Assembly (NCBI GenBank): GCA_019683665.1
Contig: JADGIB010000139.1
Coordinates: 1 to 8,945, forward strand
Direction: 5' to 3'
DNA from: Solirubrobacteraceae bacterium
Lineage (GTDB): Bacteria > Actinomycetota > Thermoleophilia > Solirubrobacterales > Solirubrobacteraceae
Length of the DNA stretch: 8,945 nucleotides
Part shown: positions 1 to 6,831 of the stretch, one piece after another
Layout: each line of letters opens with the position of its first letter
Position numbering within the stretch: the stretch's first letter is position 1
Notes under the pieces: generated by a model
Seen by the model: only the letters and a program-made list of their open reading frames with translations
Told to the model about the DNA's origin: nothing
Database searches by the model: none
Translations under genes and position numbers: made by a program

Positions 1-1937
1 CCGCCGGCGGGGGGCGGGGGGGCCCCGCGGGGGGGCGCGGCGCCGGCCCCGGCGACGACCCGTTCGCGCTGTTCGACGACCTCCCGGCGGTCGACGCGGC
101 GGGCGCCCCGCCCGGGGCGGTCGGCGGCGGCTGGTTCGGCTATCTCGGCTTCGCGCTCGGCCACCTCGTCGAGCGCCTCCCGCCGCCCCCGCCGGCCGGC
201 ACCTCGCTGCCGCCGTTCGCGCTCGCCTTCTACGACCACCTCCTGCGCCGCGACGCCGACGGGCGCTGGTGGTTCGAGGCGCTCGAGACGCCGCAGCGGG
301 CGGCTGCGATCGCCGCCCGCCGCGACGCGCTGCTCGCCCGCCGGCCCGCGGCCCGCCCGTTCCGGGCCGGCCCGTTCGCGCCGGTCCCGCCCGGCACCGC
401 CGGCCTGCGCGCCGCGGTCGCCGAGTGCGTCGAGCGCATCCACGCCGGGGAGCTGTTCCAGGCCAACCTCACGCTGCGCCTGCAGGGGCCGCTCGACGGC
501 GACCCGCTCGACGCGTTCGCGACGGCGATCGCCGTCGAGCCGCGCCACGGCGCGCTCCTGGCCGGGCCGTGGGGCGCGACCGTCGGCCTCTCCCCCGAGC
601 TGTTCCTGCGCCGCCGCGGGCGCGAGGTGCTGACGCGCCCGATCAAGGGCACGATCCCGCGCGCGCCGGGCGAGGCGGGCCAGGCGGCGCGCGAGCGGCT
701 CGTCGCCTCGGCCAAGGACCGGGCCGAGAACGTCATGATCGTCGACCTCATGCGCAACGACCTCGGGCGGGTCTGCTCCTACGGGACGGTCCGCGCCGAC
801 CTCGCCCCCGTCGCCGAGCCGCACCCGGGCGTCTGGCACCTCGTCACCGACGTGCGCGGGCGGCTGCACGACGGGATCGGCGACGCGGCGCTGCTGCGGG
901 CGACGTTCCCGCCCGGGTCGGTGACCGGCGCGCCGAAGGTCCAGTCGCTGAAGGTCATCGCCGACCTCGAGGGGACCGCCCGCCACGCCTACACGGGCGC
1001 GGCCGGGTTCGTCAGCCCGGTCGCCGGGCTGGAGCTGAACGTCGTGATCCGCACCTTCGAGGTCCGCGACGGGGTCGCCTGGATCGGCGCCGGGGGCGGC
1101 ATCGTCGCCGACTCCGACCCCGACGCGGAGGTGCGCGAGGCGCTCGGCAAGGCGCGCCCGCTCATCCGCGCGCTCGGCGCCGAGCTGCGCGACGACGCGC
1201 CGCCGCTGCGCCGCCGGCCCGGCCTGCCCCGCGCGCTGGCCGGCGGGCTCGAGCGGCCCGACCCGGGCGCGGGCGTCATCGAGACGATCGCCGTGCGCGA
1301 CGGGGTCGCCGTCGACCTCGACGCGCACCTCGCGCGGCTGGCCGCGGGCACGCGCGCCGCGCTCGGCGCCGCGCTGCCCGACGGGCTCGCCGCCGCGGTC
1401 GCCGCGCGCGCGGCCGCCGGCCCCGACGGGCGACTGCGGATCGACGTCGCCCCGGCGCCCGGCGGCGTCGACGTGGCGATGGCGCTCGTCCCCGCCGCCC
1501 CGCCCTCGCCCGAGCCGGTGGCGCTCGCCCCAGTCGTCCTGCCCGGCGGCCTGGGGCCGCACAAGTGGCGCGACCGGCGGCTGCTGGAGGCGCTCGCGCA
1601 GCGCCACGGCGCGATGCCGCTCCTCGTCGACGCCGACGGCGCCGTGCTCGAGGCGGCGATCGCGAACGTGTGGCTCGTCGAGGGCGACGCGCTCATCACC
1701 CCGCCGGCCGACGGCCGGCTGCTGCCGGGCGTCACCCGCGCGCGGCTGCTGCGCCACCCGAGCGCGCGCGAGGAGCCGGTCGACCTCGACCGCCTCGACG
1801 CCGCCGACGCGGTCCTGCTGACCTCGTCGATCGCGCTCGTGCGCGTGGCGGCGGCGGGCCGCGGCCGCCCGGACCCGGGCCGGGTCGCCGCGCTGTCGGA
1901 GATGCTGGCGCGCCAGACGGACCTCGTCTCCCGCTAG
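1..1937 (+). CDS. pabB: Aminodeoxychorismate synthase component I fused to aminodeoxychorismate lyase (PabB-PabC), 5'-truncated
   Basis: Cytoplasmic folate-pathway enzyme. The PabB part makes 4-amino-4-deoxychorismate from chorismate and ammonia, and the PabC part releases pyruvate to give p-aminobenzoate. The frame is open from base 3 to the TAG at 1935-1937 (644 codons), with the start left of the window. PabB motifs seen: GGWFGYLGF (123-149), PIKGT (639-653), ENVMIVDLMRNDLGRV (726-773), GSVTGAPK (915-938) and GAGGGIVADSDPDAE (1086-1130). The Lys of PIKGT (645-647) is the PabB hallmark; anthranilate synthase TrpE has PIAGT. The second domain begins near 1264 (GVIETIAVRDG). Its HKWRDR (Lys at 1563-1565) is the likely PLP lysine, and LEAAIANVWLV (1647-1679) and LLPGVTR near 1720-1740 are typical of class IV aminotransferase-fold lyases. 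No frameshift is seen. The first ~50 bases are an odd G-rich linker. The glutaminase partner PabA is not in view. The function is secure; only the N-terminus is missing. Confidence 0.95.
   Translation, partial: AGGGRGGPAGGRGAGPGDDPFALFDDLPAVDAAGAPPGAVGGGWFGYLGFALGHLVERLPPPPPAGTSLPPFALAFYDHLLRRDADGRWWFEALETPQRAAAIAARRDALLARRPAARPFRAGPFAPVPPGTAGLRAAVAECVERIHAGELFQANLTLRLQGPLDGDPLDAFATAIAVEPRHGALLAGPWGATVGLSPELFLRRRGREVLTRPIKGTIPRAPGEAGQAARERLVASAKDRAENVMIVDLMRNDLGRVCSYGTVRADLAPVAEPHPGVWHLVTDVRGRLHDGIGDAALLRATFPPGSVTGAPKVQSLKVIADLEGTARHAYTGAAGFVSPVAGLELNVVIRTFEVRDGVAWIGAGGGIVADSDPDAEVREALGKARPLIRALGAELRDDAPPLRRRPGLPRALAGGLERPDPGAGVIETIAVRDGVAVDLDAHLARLAAGTRAALGAALPDGLAAAVAARAAAGPDGRLRIDVAPAPGGVDVAMALVPAAPPSPEPVALAPVVLPGGLGPHKWRDRRLLEALAQRHGAMPLLVDADGAVLEAAIANVWLVEGDALITPPADGRLLPGVTRARLLRHPSAREEPVDLDRLDAADAVLLTSSIALVRVAAAGRGRPDPGRVAALSEMLARQTDLVSR
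9..35 (+). other. G-tract cluster with G-quadruplex potential inside pabB
   Basis: Three G runs of 6, 7 and 7 bases (9-14, 16-22, 29-35) lie within 27 bases, separated by single C or short C-rich spacers. They encode a Gly/Arg/Pro-rich linker before the conserved PabB core, using GGG codons where the rest of the gene mostly uses GGC. It could fold as a G-quadruplex. It could equally reflect sequencing or assembly trouble at a contig edge. Confidence 0.3.
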
Positions 1938-1946
1938 CGCCAGGCC

Positions 1947-1960
1947 GGCGGAGGTCCGCC
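1947..1960 (+). terminator. Small GC hairpin after pabB-pabC
   Basis: GGCGG (1947-1951), loop AGGT, then CCGCC (1956-1960) form a 5-bp stem with a 4-base loop, 9 bases after the TAG of the pabB-pabC fusion. There is no T-run behind it. The position fits a transcript end, but such a short stem arises easily by chance in DNA of this composition. The rest of 1938-2067 holds no coding signal. Confidence 0.25.
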
Positions 1961-2032
1961 ATGGCGGTCGCCGTGCTCCGAGGGTCTCGCTCGCGACAGC
2001 GGGCGGATCGATCTCGTCTGAGCGGTCGGGAT

Positions 2033-2038
2033 TACAGT
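2033..2038 (+). promoter_or_regulatory. Possible -10 box for the metallopeptidase gene
   Basis: TACAGT matches the actinobacterial -10 pattern TANNNT and is a rare AT-containing patch in the 130-base gap after pabB. It ends 29 bases before the ATG at 2068, giving a short predicted leader. No convincing -35 box is visible, and no clear Shine-Dalgarno precedes the ATG. Confidence 0.3.
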
Positions 2039-2067
2039 CCCCCGGCGGGATCGCCGATGATGGCGGC

Positions 2068-2931
2068 ATGTCATTCCGTTCCCTGCTCGCCGCCGGCGTC
2101 GCGGCGGTCGCCCTCGTCGGCGCGGCCCCGGCCGGCGCCCAGGACACCACCCCCGCGACCGGCTCGGGGTCGTTCGAGATCGAGTTCGACACGTTCAAGA
2201 AGAAGAACCGGCACGCCGCCGGCATCCTCCGCCGCTCCGGCGCGATGCAGGCGCTCGTCGAGGAGGTCAACTCGCGCTGGGCGATCCCGCGCGACATCCC
2301 GATCGTCTTCGGCGACGAGCTCGAGGTGGGCCCGGCCTTCATCCCCGAGGTCAAGCTCCCCGACGGGGCCGAGCTCACGTTCATCAACGTGCCCGGGAAC
2401 TTCCTGCGGCTGCAGCTGCAGCAGTTCCGCCGCGCGATCAAGCGGGAGAGGATCCGCTCGCTGAAGCCGGCCGACGCGTTCGTCTACTCGACCGAGTTCG
2501 TGCTCGCCCACGAGATCGGGCACGCGCTCGTCCACGAGCTGAAGCTGCCGGTGACGGGCAAGGAGGAGGACGCGGTCGACGGCTTCGCCGCCTTCCTGCT
2601 GGCCGACAACGAGCGGTTCGGCCCGATGACGGCGATCAGCGCCGCGATGTTCTTCGACCTCTACAGCCGCCTGCGCGGCAAGCTCACCGACGAGGACTTC
2701 GCCGACGAGCACTCGATCCTCGAGCAGCGCGTCTACAACTTCCTCTGCTGGGTGTACGGCAGCGACCCCAAGCGCTTCAAGGGCCTCGTCGGCAAGGACC
2801 TCCTGCCGCGGGAGCGCGCCGTCCGCTGCTCGAACGAGTGGAAGCAGCTGACCACGTCGTGGGAGACGCTGCTGAAGCCGTACCAGAAGATGCCGGGCAC
2901 GCCGGCCGAGTCGGCCGCGCCGGCCGCCTGA
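2068..2931 (+). CDS. Secreted DUF4344-type putative zinc metallopeptidase
   Basis: This 287-residue protein starts at ATG 2068. It has a Sec signal peptide: Arg at position 4, a hydrophobic Leu/Ala/Val stretch to about residue 20, and a likely cut after Ala24 in PAGA-QD. The mature protein carries HEIGH at residues 148-152, the HExxH zinc motif with catalytic Glu149. A conserved acidic patch follows, EEDAVDGFA at 166-174, probably supplying the third zinc ligand. This spacing and the flanking AHEIGHALVHELKLPVTGKEEDA region match my recollection of DUF4344 (putative metallopeptidase), whose usual length is similar. Cys227 and Cys254 could form a disulfide outside the cell. The C-terminus is Ala/Pro-rich. 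The substrate is unknown, and no inhibitor or partner gene is adjacent. It stands alone, with pabB 130 bases upstream and a convergent small gene 13 bases downstream. The family call is fairly sure; peptidase activity is inferred from the motif. Confidence 0.88.
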   Translation: MSFRSLLAAGVAAVALVGAAPAGAQDTTPATGSGSFEIEFDTFKKKNRHAAGILRRSGAMQALVEEVNSRWAIPRDIPIVFGDELEVGPAFIPEVKLPDGAELTFINVPGNFLRLQLQQFRRAIKRERIRSLKPADAFVYSTEFVLAHEIGHALVHELKLPVTGKEEDAVDGFAAFLLADNERFGPMTAISAAMFFDLYSRLRGKLTDEDFADEHSILEQRVYNFLCWVYGSDPKRFKGLVGKDLLPRERAVRCSNEWKQLTTSWETLLKPYQKMPGTPAESAAPAA

Positions 2932-2944
2932 GCGTCCCGATCCC

Positions 2945-3175
2945 CTACGAGCCCGCGCCGGCGGGCGGCGCCCCGGCGCCGCCCGCGCGCGGCTCGTGGC
3001 CCGCGCACGAGGCCACCGGCAGGCGCGGGTACTTCGAATAGGCCGGGTCGGTCCGCGCGCGCAGGCACAGCGAGAAGACCGATCCGCGCGTGGTGCCGAC
3101 GAGCCGCTGATGGGCGCACGTGTCGCACAGGCCGGCGGGCGGCCGTCGTAGCGGTCCGCGAATAGTTGAACCCAT
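2945..3175 (-). CDS. Small four-cysteine protein, possible zinc-binding, uncharacterised
   Basis: The frame encodes 76 residues from ATG at 3175-3173 to TAG at 2947-2945. Cysteines at 17, 20, 37 and 57 give C-x2-C-x16-C-x19-C, a plausible zinc site. The middle reads CDTCAHQRLV, then RGSVFSLCLR, DPAYSKYPRLPV and SCAGHEP. I believe this resembles a recurring short hypothetical family in high-GC bacteria, but I cannot name it. From about codon 11 on, third positions are almost all G or C, as in real genes here. The first ten codons (GGT TCA ACT ATT and so on) are not, because they overlap the operator at 3163-3181. The true start may therefore be later, for example the CTG at 3130-3128, giving an MCDTC start; a TTG at 3178 is also in frame. 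The tail from residue 64 is Gly/Ala/Pro-rich and coincides with a hairpin. It is divergent from the ABC exporter. Function unknown. Confidence 0.55.
   Translation of the reverse strand: MGSTIRGPLRRPPAGLCDTCAHQRLVGTTRGSVFSLCLRARTDPAYSKYPRLPVASCAGHEPRAGGAGAPPAGAGS
2961..2986. terminator. 12-bp-arm GC hairpin between convergent genes, probable bidirectional terminator
   Basis: GCGGGCGGCGCC (2961-2972) and its exact complement (2975-2986) flank a 2-base centre, which would fold as about 11 bp with a 4-base loop. It lies 29 bases past the metallopeptidase stop and inside the last 14 codons of the convergent small Cys protein gene. There is no T-run on either side. A termination role is inferred from position and stem strength. 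Confidence 0.5.
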
Positions 3176-3181
3176 CAACTA
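3163..3181. promoter_or_regulatory. MexR/MarR-like operator palindrome
   Basis: TAGTTGA-ACCCA-TCAACTA is a perfect inverted repeat with 7-bp arms and a 5-base centre, in one of the few AT-containing patches of the window. It contains GTTGA-N5-TCAAC, the half-site arrangement reported for MexR, the MarR-family repressor of mexAB-oprM in Pseudomonas aeruginosa. Its right arm overlaps the -10 box at 3180-3185, so a bound dimer would block RNA polymerase at the ABC exporter promoter. Its left part covers the start region of the divergent small gene. No regulator gene is in the window, so the cognate protein is unknown. Confidence 0.65.
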
Positions 3182-3185
3182 CAAT
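3180..3185 (+). promoter_or_regulatory. -10 box of a leaderless ABC exporter promoter
   Basis: TACAAT differs from the TATAAT consensus at one base. Six bases separate it from the GTG at 3192-3194, the normal distance to a transcription start, so the mRNA probably begins on the start codon. No Shine-Dalgarno precedes that GTG. No good -35 is visible; the palindrome fills part of the spacer. Leaderless mRNAs are common in actinobacteria. Confidence 0.6.
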
Positions 3186-3191
3186 GGCTGC

Positions 3192-4961
3192 GTGCGCACG
3201 TTCTGGCGACTCCTCGGCTTCCTGCGACCGTACCGGGTCGGGGTCGTCGCCTCGCTCGTCCTCGCCGCGCTCGCGACCGTCGCGACCGTCCTCATCCCCG
3301 CCCTCACCGGCACCGCGGTCAACGCGATCGAGGACGGCGACCGCGACGCGCTCGTCGCCGCCGCGCTGCTGATCGTCGCCGCCGGCGTCGCCCGCCTCGT
3401 CCTCACCGTGCTGCGGCGCCTCGTCGCCGGCCGCGTCTCGCTCGGCGTCGAGCTCGACCTGCGCGACGCCGTCTACGGGCACCTGCAGTCGCTGGAGCTC
3501 GCGTTCTTCGACCGCCAGCAGACCGGCCAGCTCATGTCGCGGGCCACCGTCGACCTGCAGTCGGTGCGCTTCTTCCTCGGCTACGGCCTCGTCTTCATGA
3601 TGCAGGCGCTGCTGACGATCGTCATGGCCGCCGGGGCGATGGTCATCCTCCAGCCCGGGCTGGCAGCGATCGCGCTCATCCCGGTGCCGTTCGTCGTGTG
3701 GGTCGCCTACCGCTACGGCGTGAAGGCCCGCCCGGCCGCCCAGGAGGTCCAGCAGCGCCTGGCCGAGCTGACCGCGGAGGCCGAGGAGAACATCTCCGGC
3801 GTGCGGGTCGTGAAGGCGTTCTCGCGCGAGGGCCGCCAGCTCGCCCGCTTCCGCCGCGCGACCGAGCGCGTCTTCGCCCAGGCGATGCGCTCGACCCGCA
3901 TCCAGGCCGGCTACAGCCCGTTCATCGGCTTCCTCCCCCAGCTCGGCCTCGCCGCGATCCTGTTCTTCGGCGGGCGGCGCGTCATCGAGGGCGATCTCTC
4001 GCTCGGCGACTTCACCGCCTTCTACACGTGGCTGCTCATGCTCCTGGGCCCGATGCGGATGCTCGGCATGGCGCTCGGGATGGCCCAGCGCGCGACCGCG
4101 TCCGGCGCCCGGCTGTTCGAGGTGCTCGACACCGAGCCGCGGATCGCCTCCCCCGCCGACCCGGCCCCGCTGCCCGACGGGCGCGGCCGCGTCGAGCTGC
4201 GCGGCGTCACCGTCCGCTACGACGGCGCGGCCGAGCCGGCGCTGCGCGACGTCAGCCTCGACGTCGCGCCCGGCACGACGGTCGCGCTCGTCGGCCCGAC
4301 CGGGTCGGGCAAGACGACGCTCGTGCAGCTCATCGGGCGCCTCTACGACCCGGTCGAGGGCGCCGTCCTCCTCGACGGCGCCGACGTGCGGACGCTCGCC
4401 CTCGAGGACCTGCGCCGCGTCGTGGCGACCGTCGACGACAGCCCGTTCCTGTTCTCGGCCACGATCGCCGAGAACATCGCCTACGCGCGGCCGGACGCGA
4501 GCCGCGAGGAGATCGAGGACGCGGCGCGCCGCGCCCAGGCGCACGAGTTCATCGCCCGCCTCCCCGACGGCTACGACACGATGGTCGGCGAGCGCGGCCT
4601 GACGCTCAGCGGCGGCCAGCGCCAGCGGCTGGCGATCGCCCGGGCGCTCGTCGCCGACCCGCGCGTCCTCATCCTCGACGACGCGACCTCGTCGGTCGAC
4701 GCGTCGACGGAGGCGCTCATCAAGGCGGCGCTGGCCGAGGCGATGGAGGGCCGCACGACGTTCGTCATCGCCCACCGGCTGTCGACGATCGCCCTGGCCG
4801 ACGAGATCGTCGTCCTCGAGGGCGGGCGGATCGTCGCCCGCGGCACCCACGACGAGCTGCTCGAGGTCGACGGCCTCTACCGCGAGATCGCGGAGAAGGG
4901 GCTGCCCGACCAGGTGTTCCTGACGCGCAACCCGCCCGAGCGGGAGGCGGCCGGGCTGTGA
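3192..4961 (+). CDS. ABC exporter half-transporter, subunit 1 (degenerate catalytic site)
   Basis: This inner-membrane exporter subunit has 589 residues, the usual length for a TMD-NBD half-transporter. Six membrane helices are estimated near 16-38, 53-75, 130-152, 155-176, 243-262 and 273-298. The nucleotide-binding domain follows from about residue 333: Walker A GPTGSGKTT (368-376), signature LSGGQ (472-476), Walker B VLILDD (492-497), D-loop SSVD (500-503) and H-loop His528. Two changes stand out. The catalytic Glu after Walker B is Asp497, and the Q-loop Gln is replaced by Asp416 (TVDDSPF where the partner has IVPQEGF). This is the pattern of the non-catalytic member of a heterodimeric exporter. 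The start is set at GTG 3192 because of the -10 box just upstream; extending to GTG 3120 would translate the operator. Subunit 2 follows after 76 bases. The substrate cannot be told from sequence; drugs or lipids are common for this class. Confidence 0.93.
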   Translation: MRTFWRLLGFLRPYRVGVVASLVLAALATVATVLIPALTGTAVNAIEDGDRDALVAAALLIVAAGVARLVLTVLRRLVAGRVSLGVELDLRDAVYGHLQSLELAFFDRQQTGQLMSRATVDLQSVRFFLGYGLVFMMQALLTIVMAAGAMVILQPGLAAIALIPVPFVVWVAYRYGVKARPAAQEVQQRLAELTAEAEENISGVRVVKAFSREGRQLARFRRATERVFAQAMRSTRIQAGYSPFIGFLPQLGLAAILFFGGRRVIEGDLSLGDFTAFYTWLLMLLGPMRMLGMALGMAQRATASGARLFEVLDTEPRIASPADPAPLPDGRGRVELRGVTVRYDGAAEPALRDVSLDVAPGTTVALVGPTGSGKTTLVQLIGRLYDPVEGAVLLDGADVRTLALEDLRRVVATVDDSPFLFSATIAENIAYARPDASREEIEDAARRAQAHEFIARLPDGYDTMVGERGLTLSGGQRQRLAIARALVADPRVLILDDATSSVDASTEALIKAALAEAMEGRTTFVIAHRLSTIALADEIVVLEGGRIVARGTHDELLEVDGLYREIAEKGLPDQVFLTRNPPEREAAGL

Positions 4962-4989
4962 CCGGGCAGCCTCGCCATGCGGCTTCCCG

Positions 4990-5003
4990 GGCGAGCGCTC
5001 GCC
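4990..5003. repeat. 14-bp perfect palindrome between the two ABC genes
   Basis: GGCGAGCGCTCGCC is self-complementary and could form a 5-bp stem with a GCGC loop in the 76-base gap between the exporter subunits. GGAGG follows directly at 5004-5008 but lies 29 bases from the ATG at 5038, too far for a normal ribosome site. GGGGGT at 5026-5031 is closer. The palindrome could tune readthrough or mRNA stability, or be chance. Confidence 0.3.
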
Positions 5004-5037
5004 GGAGGCTCCGTCTCGCGGCCGCGGGGGTCCCCGG

Positions 5038-6831
5038 ATGACCCGCTTGGAGGACATCCGCCGCCGCCTGCGCGGCACGAGCGGGCGCGGGCGCAAGGTC
5101 CGCGGGCTGGTCGCGCTGCTGCGCCCCTACCGCGGGCGGGTCGCCGCCGCCGCGGTCGCCCTCGTCGCCGGCACGGCCGCGTCGCTGGCCCCGGCGCCGC
5201 TGGCGGCCCGCGCGATCGACGAGGGCATCGTCCCCGGCGACGTCGCCTCGCTGAACGTCACCGTCGCGCTGTTCCTGCTCAGCGCGCTCGTCTACTGGGG
5301 CGCGAGCTTCGCCCAGACGTACCTCGTCAACTGGGTCGGCCAGCGGGCGCTGCAGGACCTGCGCGAGCAGATGTTCCGCCACCTGCAGGCGCACCCGATC
5401 GGCTTCTACGAGCGCAACCGCGCCGGCGTCCTGCTGTCGCGGATGACGAACGACGTCGAGGCCCTGAACTCGCTCGTCACCGACACGATCATCACGCTCG
5501 TCTCGGCCTCGCTGACGCTCGTGGGGACGATCGCCATCCTCATCGCCCTCGACGCCGAGCTGGCGCTGCTGACCTTCCTGATCCTCCCGGTCATGCTGCT
5601 CGCGTCGCTCGCGTTCCGGATCGCCTCCGCCGACGCCTACCGGCGCACGCGCGAGACGATCGCGGCGATCACCGGCTACCTGCAGGAGACGCTGTCGGGC
5701 ATCCGCGTCGTGCGGACGTTCGGGCAGGAGCGGATGCACCGCCGCCGCTTCCGCGAGCTCAACGAGCGCAACCGCGACGCGAACATGACGACCGTCCACC
5801 TGAACGCCGCGTACTTCCCCGGCGTCGAGCTGCTGAGCGCGCTGGCGACGGTCGGCATCCTCCTCTACGGCGGCTTCCAGGTCCTCGACGGCGAGGTCGC
5901 GATCGGCGTGCTCGTCGGCTTCATCGCCGCGCTGAACGGGTTCTTCGACCCGATCAACCAGCTCTCGCAGGTCTACACGACCTACCAGTCCGGGATGGCC
6001 GCGCTCGACAAGATCTTCGAGCTGCTCGACAGCGAGCCGGACCTCGTCGACGCCCCCGACGCCGTGGACCTGCCGCCGATCCGGGGCGAGATCCGCTTCG
6101 AGCGCGTGTCGTTCTCGTACCGCACCGAGGACGACGACCGCGTCTACGCGCTGCGCGACGTCGACCTCGTCGTGCCGCCCGGGCAGACGCTCGCGCTCGT
6201 CGGCGCGACCGGCGCCGGGAAGTCGACGTTCGCCAAGCTCGTCGCCCGCTTCTACGACCCGACCGAGGGGCGGGTGCTCGTCGACGGCCACGACCTGCGC
6301 ACCGTGCGCCAGGCGTCGCTGCGCGAGCAGCTCGGGATCGTCCCCCAGGAGGGGTTCCTGTTCAGCGGGACGATCCGCGAGAACGTCGGCTTCGGGCGGC
6401 CGGACGCGACCGACGAGGAGATCTGGGCCGCCTGCGACGCGGTCGGCGCCGGCGACTTCATCCGCGCCCACCCCGACGGGCTCGACACCGCGATCGGCGA
6501 GCGCGGCGTCCAGCTCTCGGCCGGGCAGCGCCAGCTCATCGCCTTCGCCCGCGCGCTCGTCGCCGACCCGCGGATCCTCATCCTCGACGAGGCGACGTCG
6601 AACGTCGACCTCCACACCGAGACGCGGATCGAGCAGGGGATGCGCCGCCTGCTCGCCGGCCGCACCGCGATCGTCATCGCCCACCGCCTGTCGACGATCC
6701 GCCAGGCCGGGCGGATCGTCGTCCTCGAGCACGGGCGCGTCGTCGAGCAGGGCACCCACGACGAGCTGATCGCCGCCCGCGGCCGCTACTGGGACCTGTT
6801 CCGCGACTGGGCGCAGCAGGCCGCGGCCTGA
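5038..6831 (+). CDS. ABC exporter half-transporter, subunit 2 (canonical Walker B, LSAGQ signature)
   Basis: Partner of the preceding ABC gene, 597 residues from ATG 5038. No in-frame start is found back to the end of subunit 1. A basic N-terminus (residues 8-33) leads into six predicted helices near 34-56, 73-95, 150-172, 174-195, 262-280 and 286-308. The nucleotide-binding domain runs from about 350: Walker A GATGAGKST (389-397), Q-loop Gln437 in IVPQEGF, signature LSAGQ (493-497), Walker B ILILDE with catalytic Glu518, D-loop SNVD (521-524) and H-loop His549. The signature has Ala where LSGGQ has Gly. In head-to-tail NBD dimers, each ATP site joins Walker A/B of one subunit to the signature of the other. 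LSAGQ therefore pairs with subunit 1's Asp497 to make one weak site, while Glu518 pairs with subunit 1's perfect LSGGQ to make the active site. The two genes are almost certainly co-transcribed. Substrate unknown. Confidence 0.94.
   Translation: MTRLEDIRRRLRGTSGRGRKVRGLVALLRPYRGRVAAAAVALVAGTAASLAPAPLAARAIDEGIVPGDVASLNVTVALFLLSALVYWGASFAQTYLVNWVGQRALQDLREQMFRHLQAHPIGFYERNRAGVLLSRMTNDVEALNSLVTDTIITLVSASLTLVGTIAILIALDAELALLTFLILPVMLLASLAFRIASADAYRRTRETIAAITGYLQETLSGIRVVRTFGQERMHRRRFRELNERNRDANMTTVHLNAAYFPGVELLSALATVGILLYGGFQVLDGEVAIGVLVGFIAALNGFFDPINQLSQVYTTYQSGMAALDKIFELLDSEPDLVDAPDAVDLPPIRGEIRFERVSFSYRTEDDDRVYALRDVDLVVPPGQTLALVGATGAGKSTFAKLVARFYDPTEGRVLVDGHDLRTVRQASLREQLGIVPQEGFLFSGTIRENVGFGRPDATDEEIWAACDAVGAGDFIRAHPDGLDTAIGERGVQLSAGQRQLIAFARALVADPRILILDEATSNVDLHTETRIEQGMRRLLAGRTAIVIAHRLSTIRQAGRIVVLEHGRVVEQGTHDELIAARGRYWDLFRDWAQQAAA

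Noticed and set aside
2006..2013. GATCGATC palindrome upstream of the metallopeptidase gene
   Set aside because: Only 8 bp, with no extension and no match to an operator I recognise. Chance is sufficient.
269..2464. 731-codon plus-strand open frame overlapping pabB-pabC and the metallopeptidase
   Set aside because: Its translation is Arg/Ala/Pro-rich low-complexity sequence with no family motifs, and it overlaps two well-supported genes in another frame. It is a shadow of GC-rich coding DNA.
3166..3171. TTGAAC as a -35 box for the ABC promoter
   Set aside because: It is only 8 bases from the -10 box at 3180; 16-19 are needed. It is better explained as part of the palindrome.
3120..3191. 24-residue N-terminal extension of ABC subunit 1 from GTG 3120
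   Set aside because: It would translate the operator palindrome and -10 box, and its codons lose the GC third-position bias there. GTG 3192 lies at the right distance from TACAAT.
2733..5096. 787-codon minus-strand open frame opposite the first ABC gene
   Set aside because: The composition is Arg/Asp/Glu/Gly-rich, typical of the antisense of GC-rich genes. The sense strand carries every ABC motif in order.
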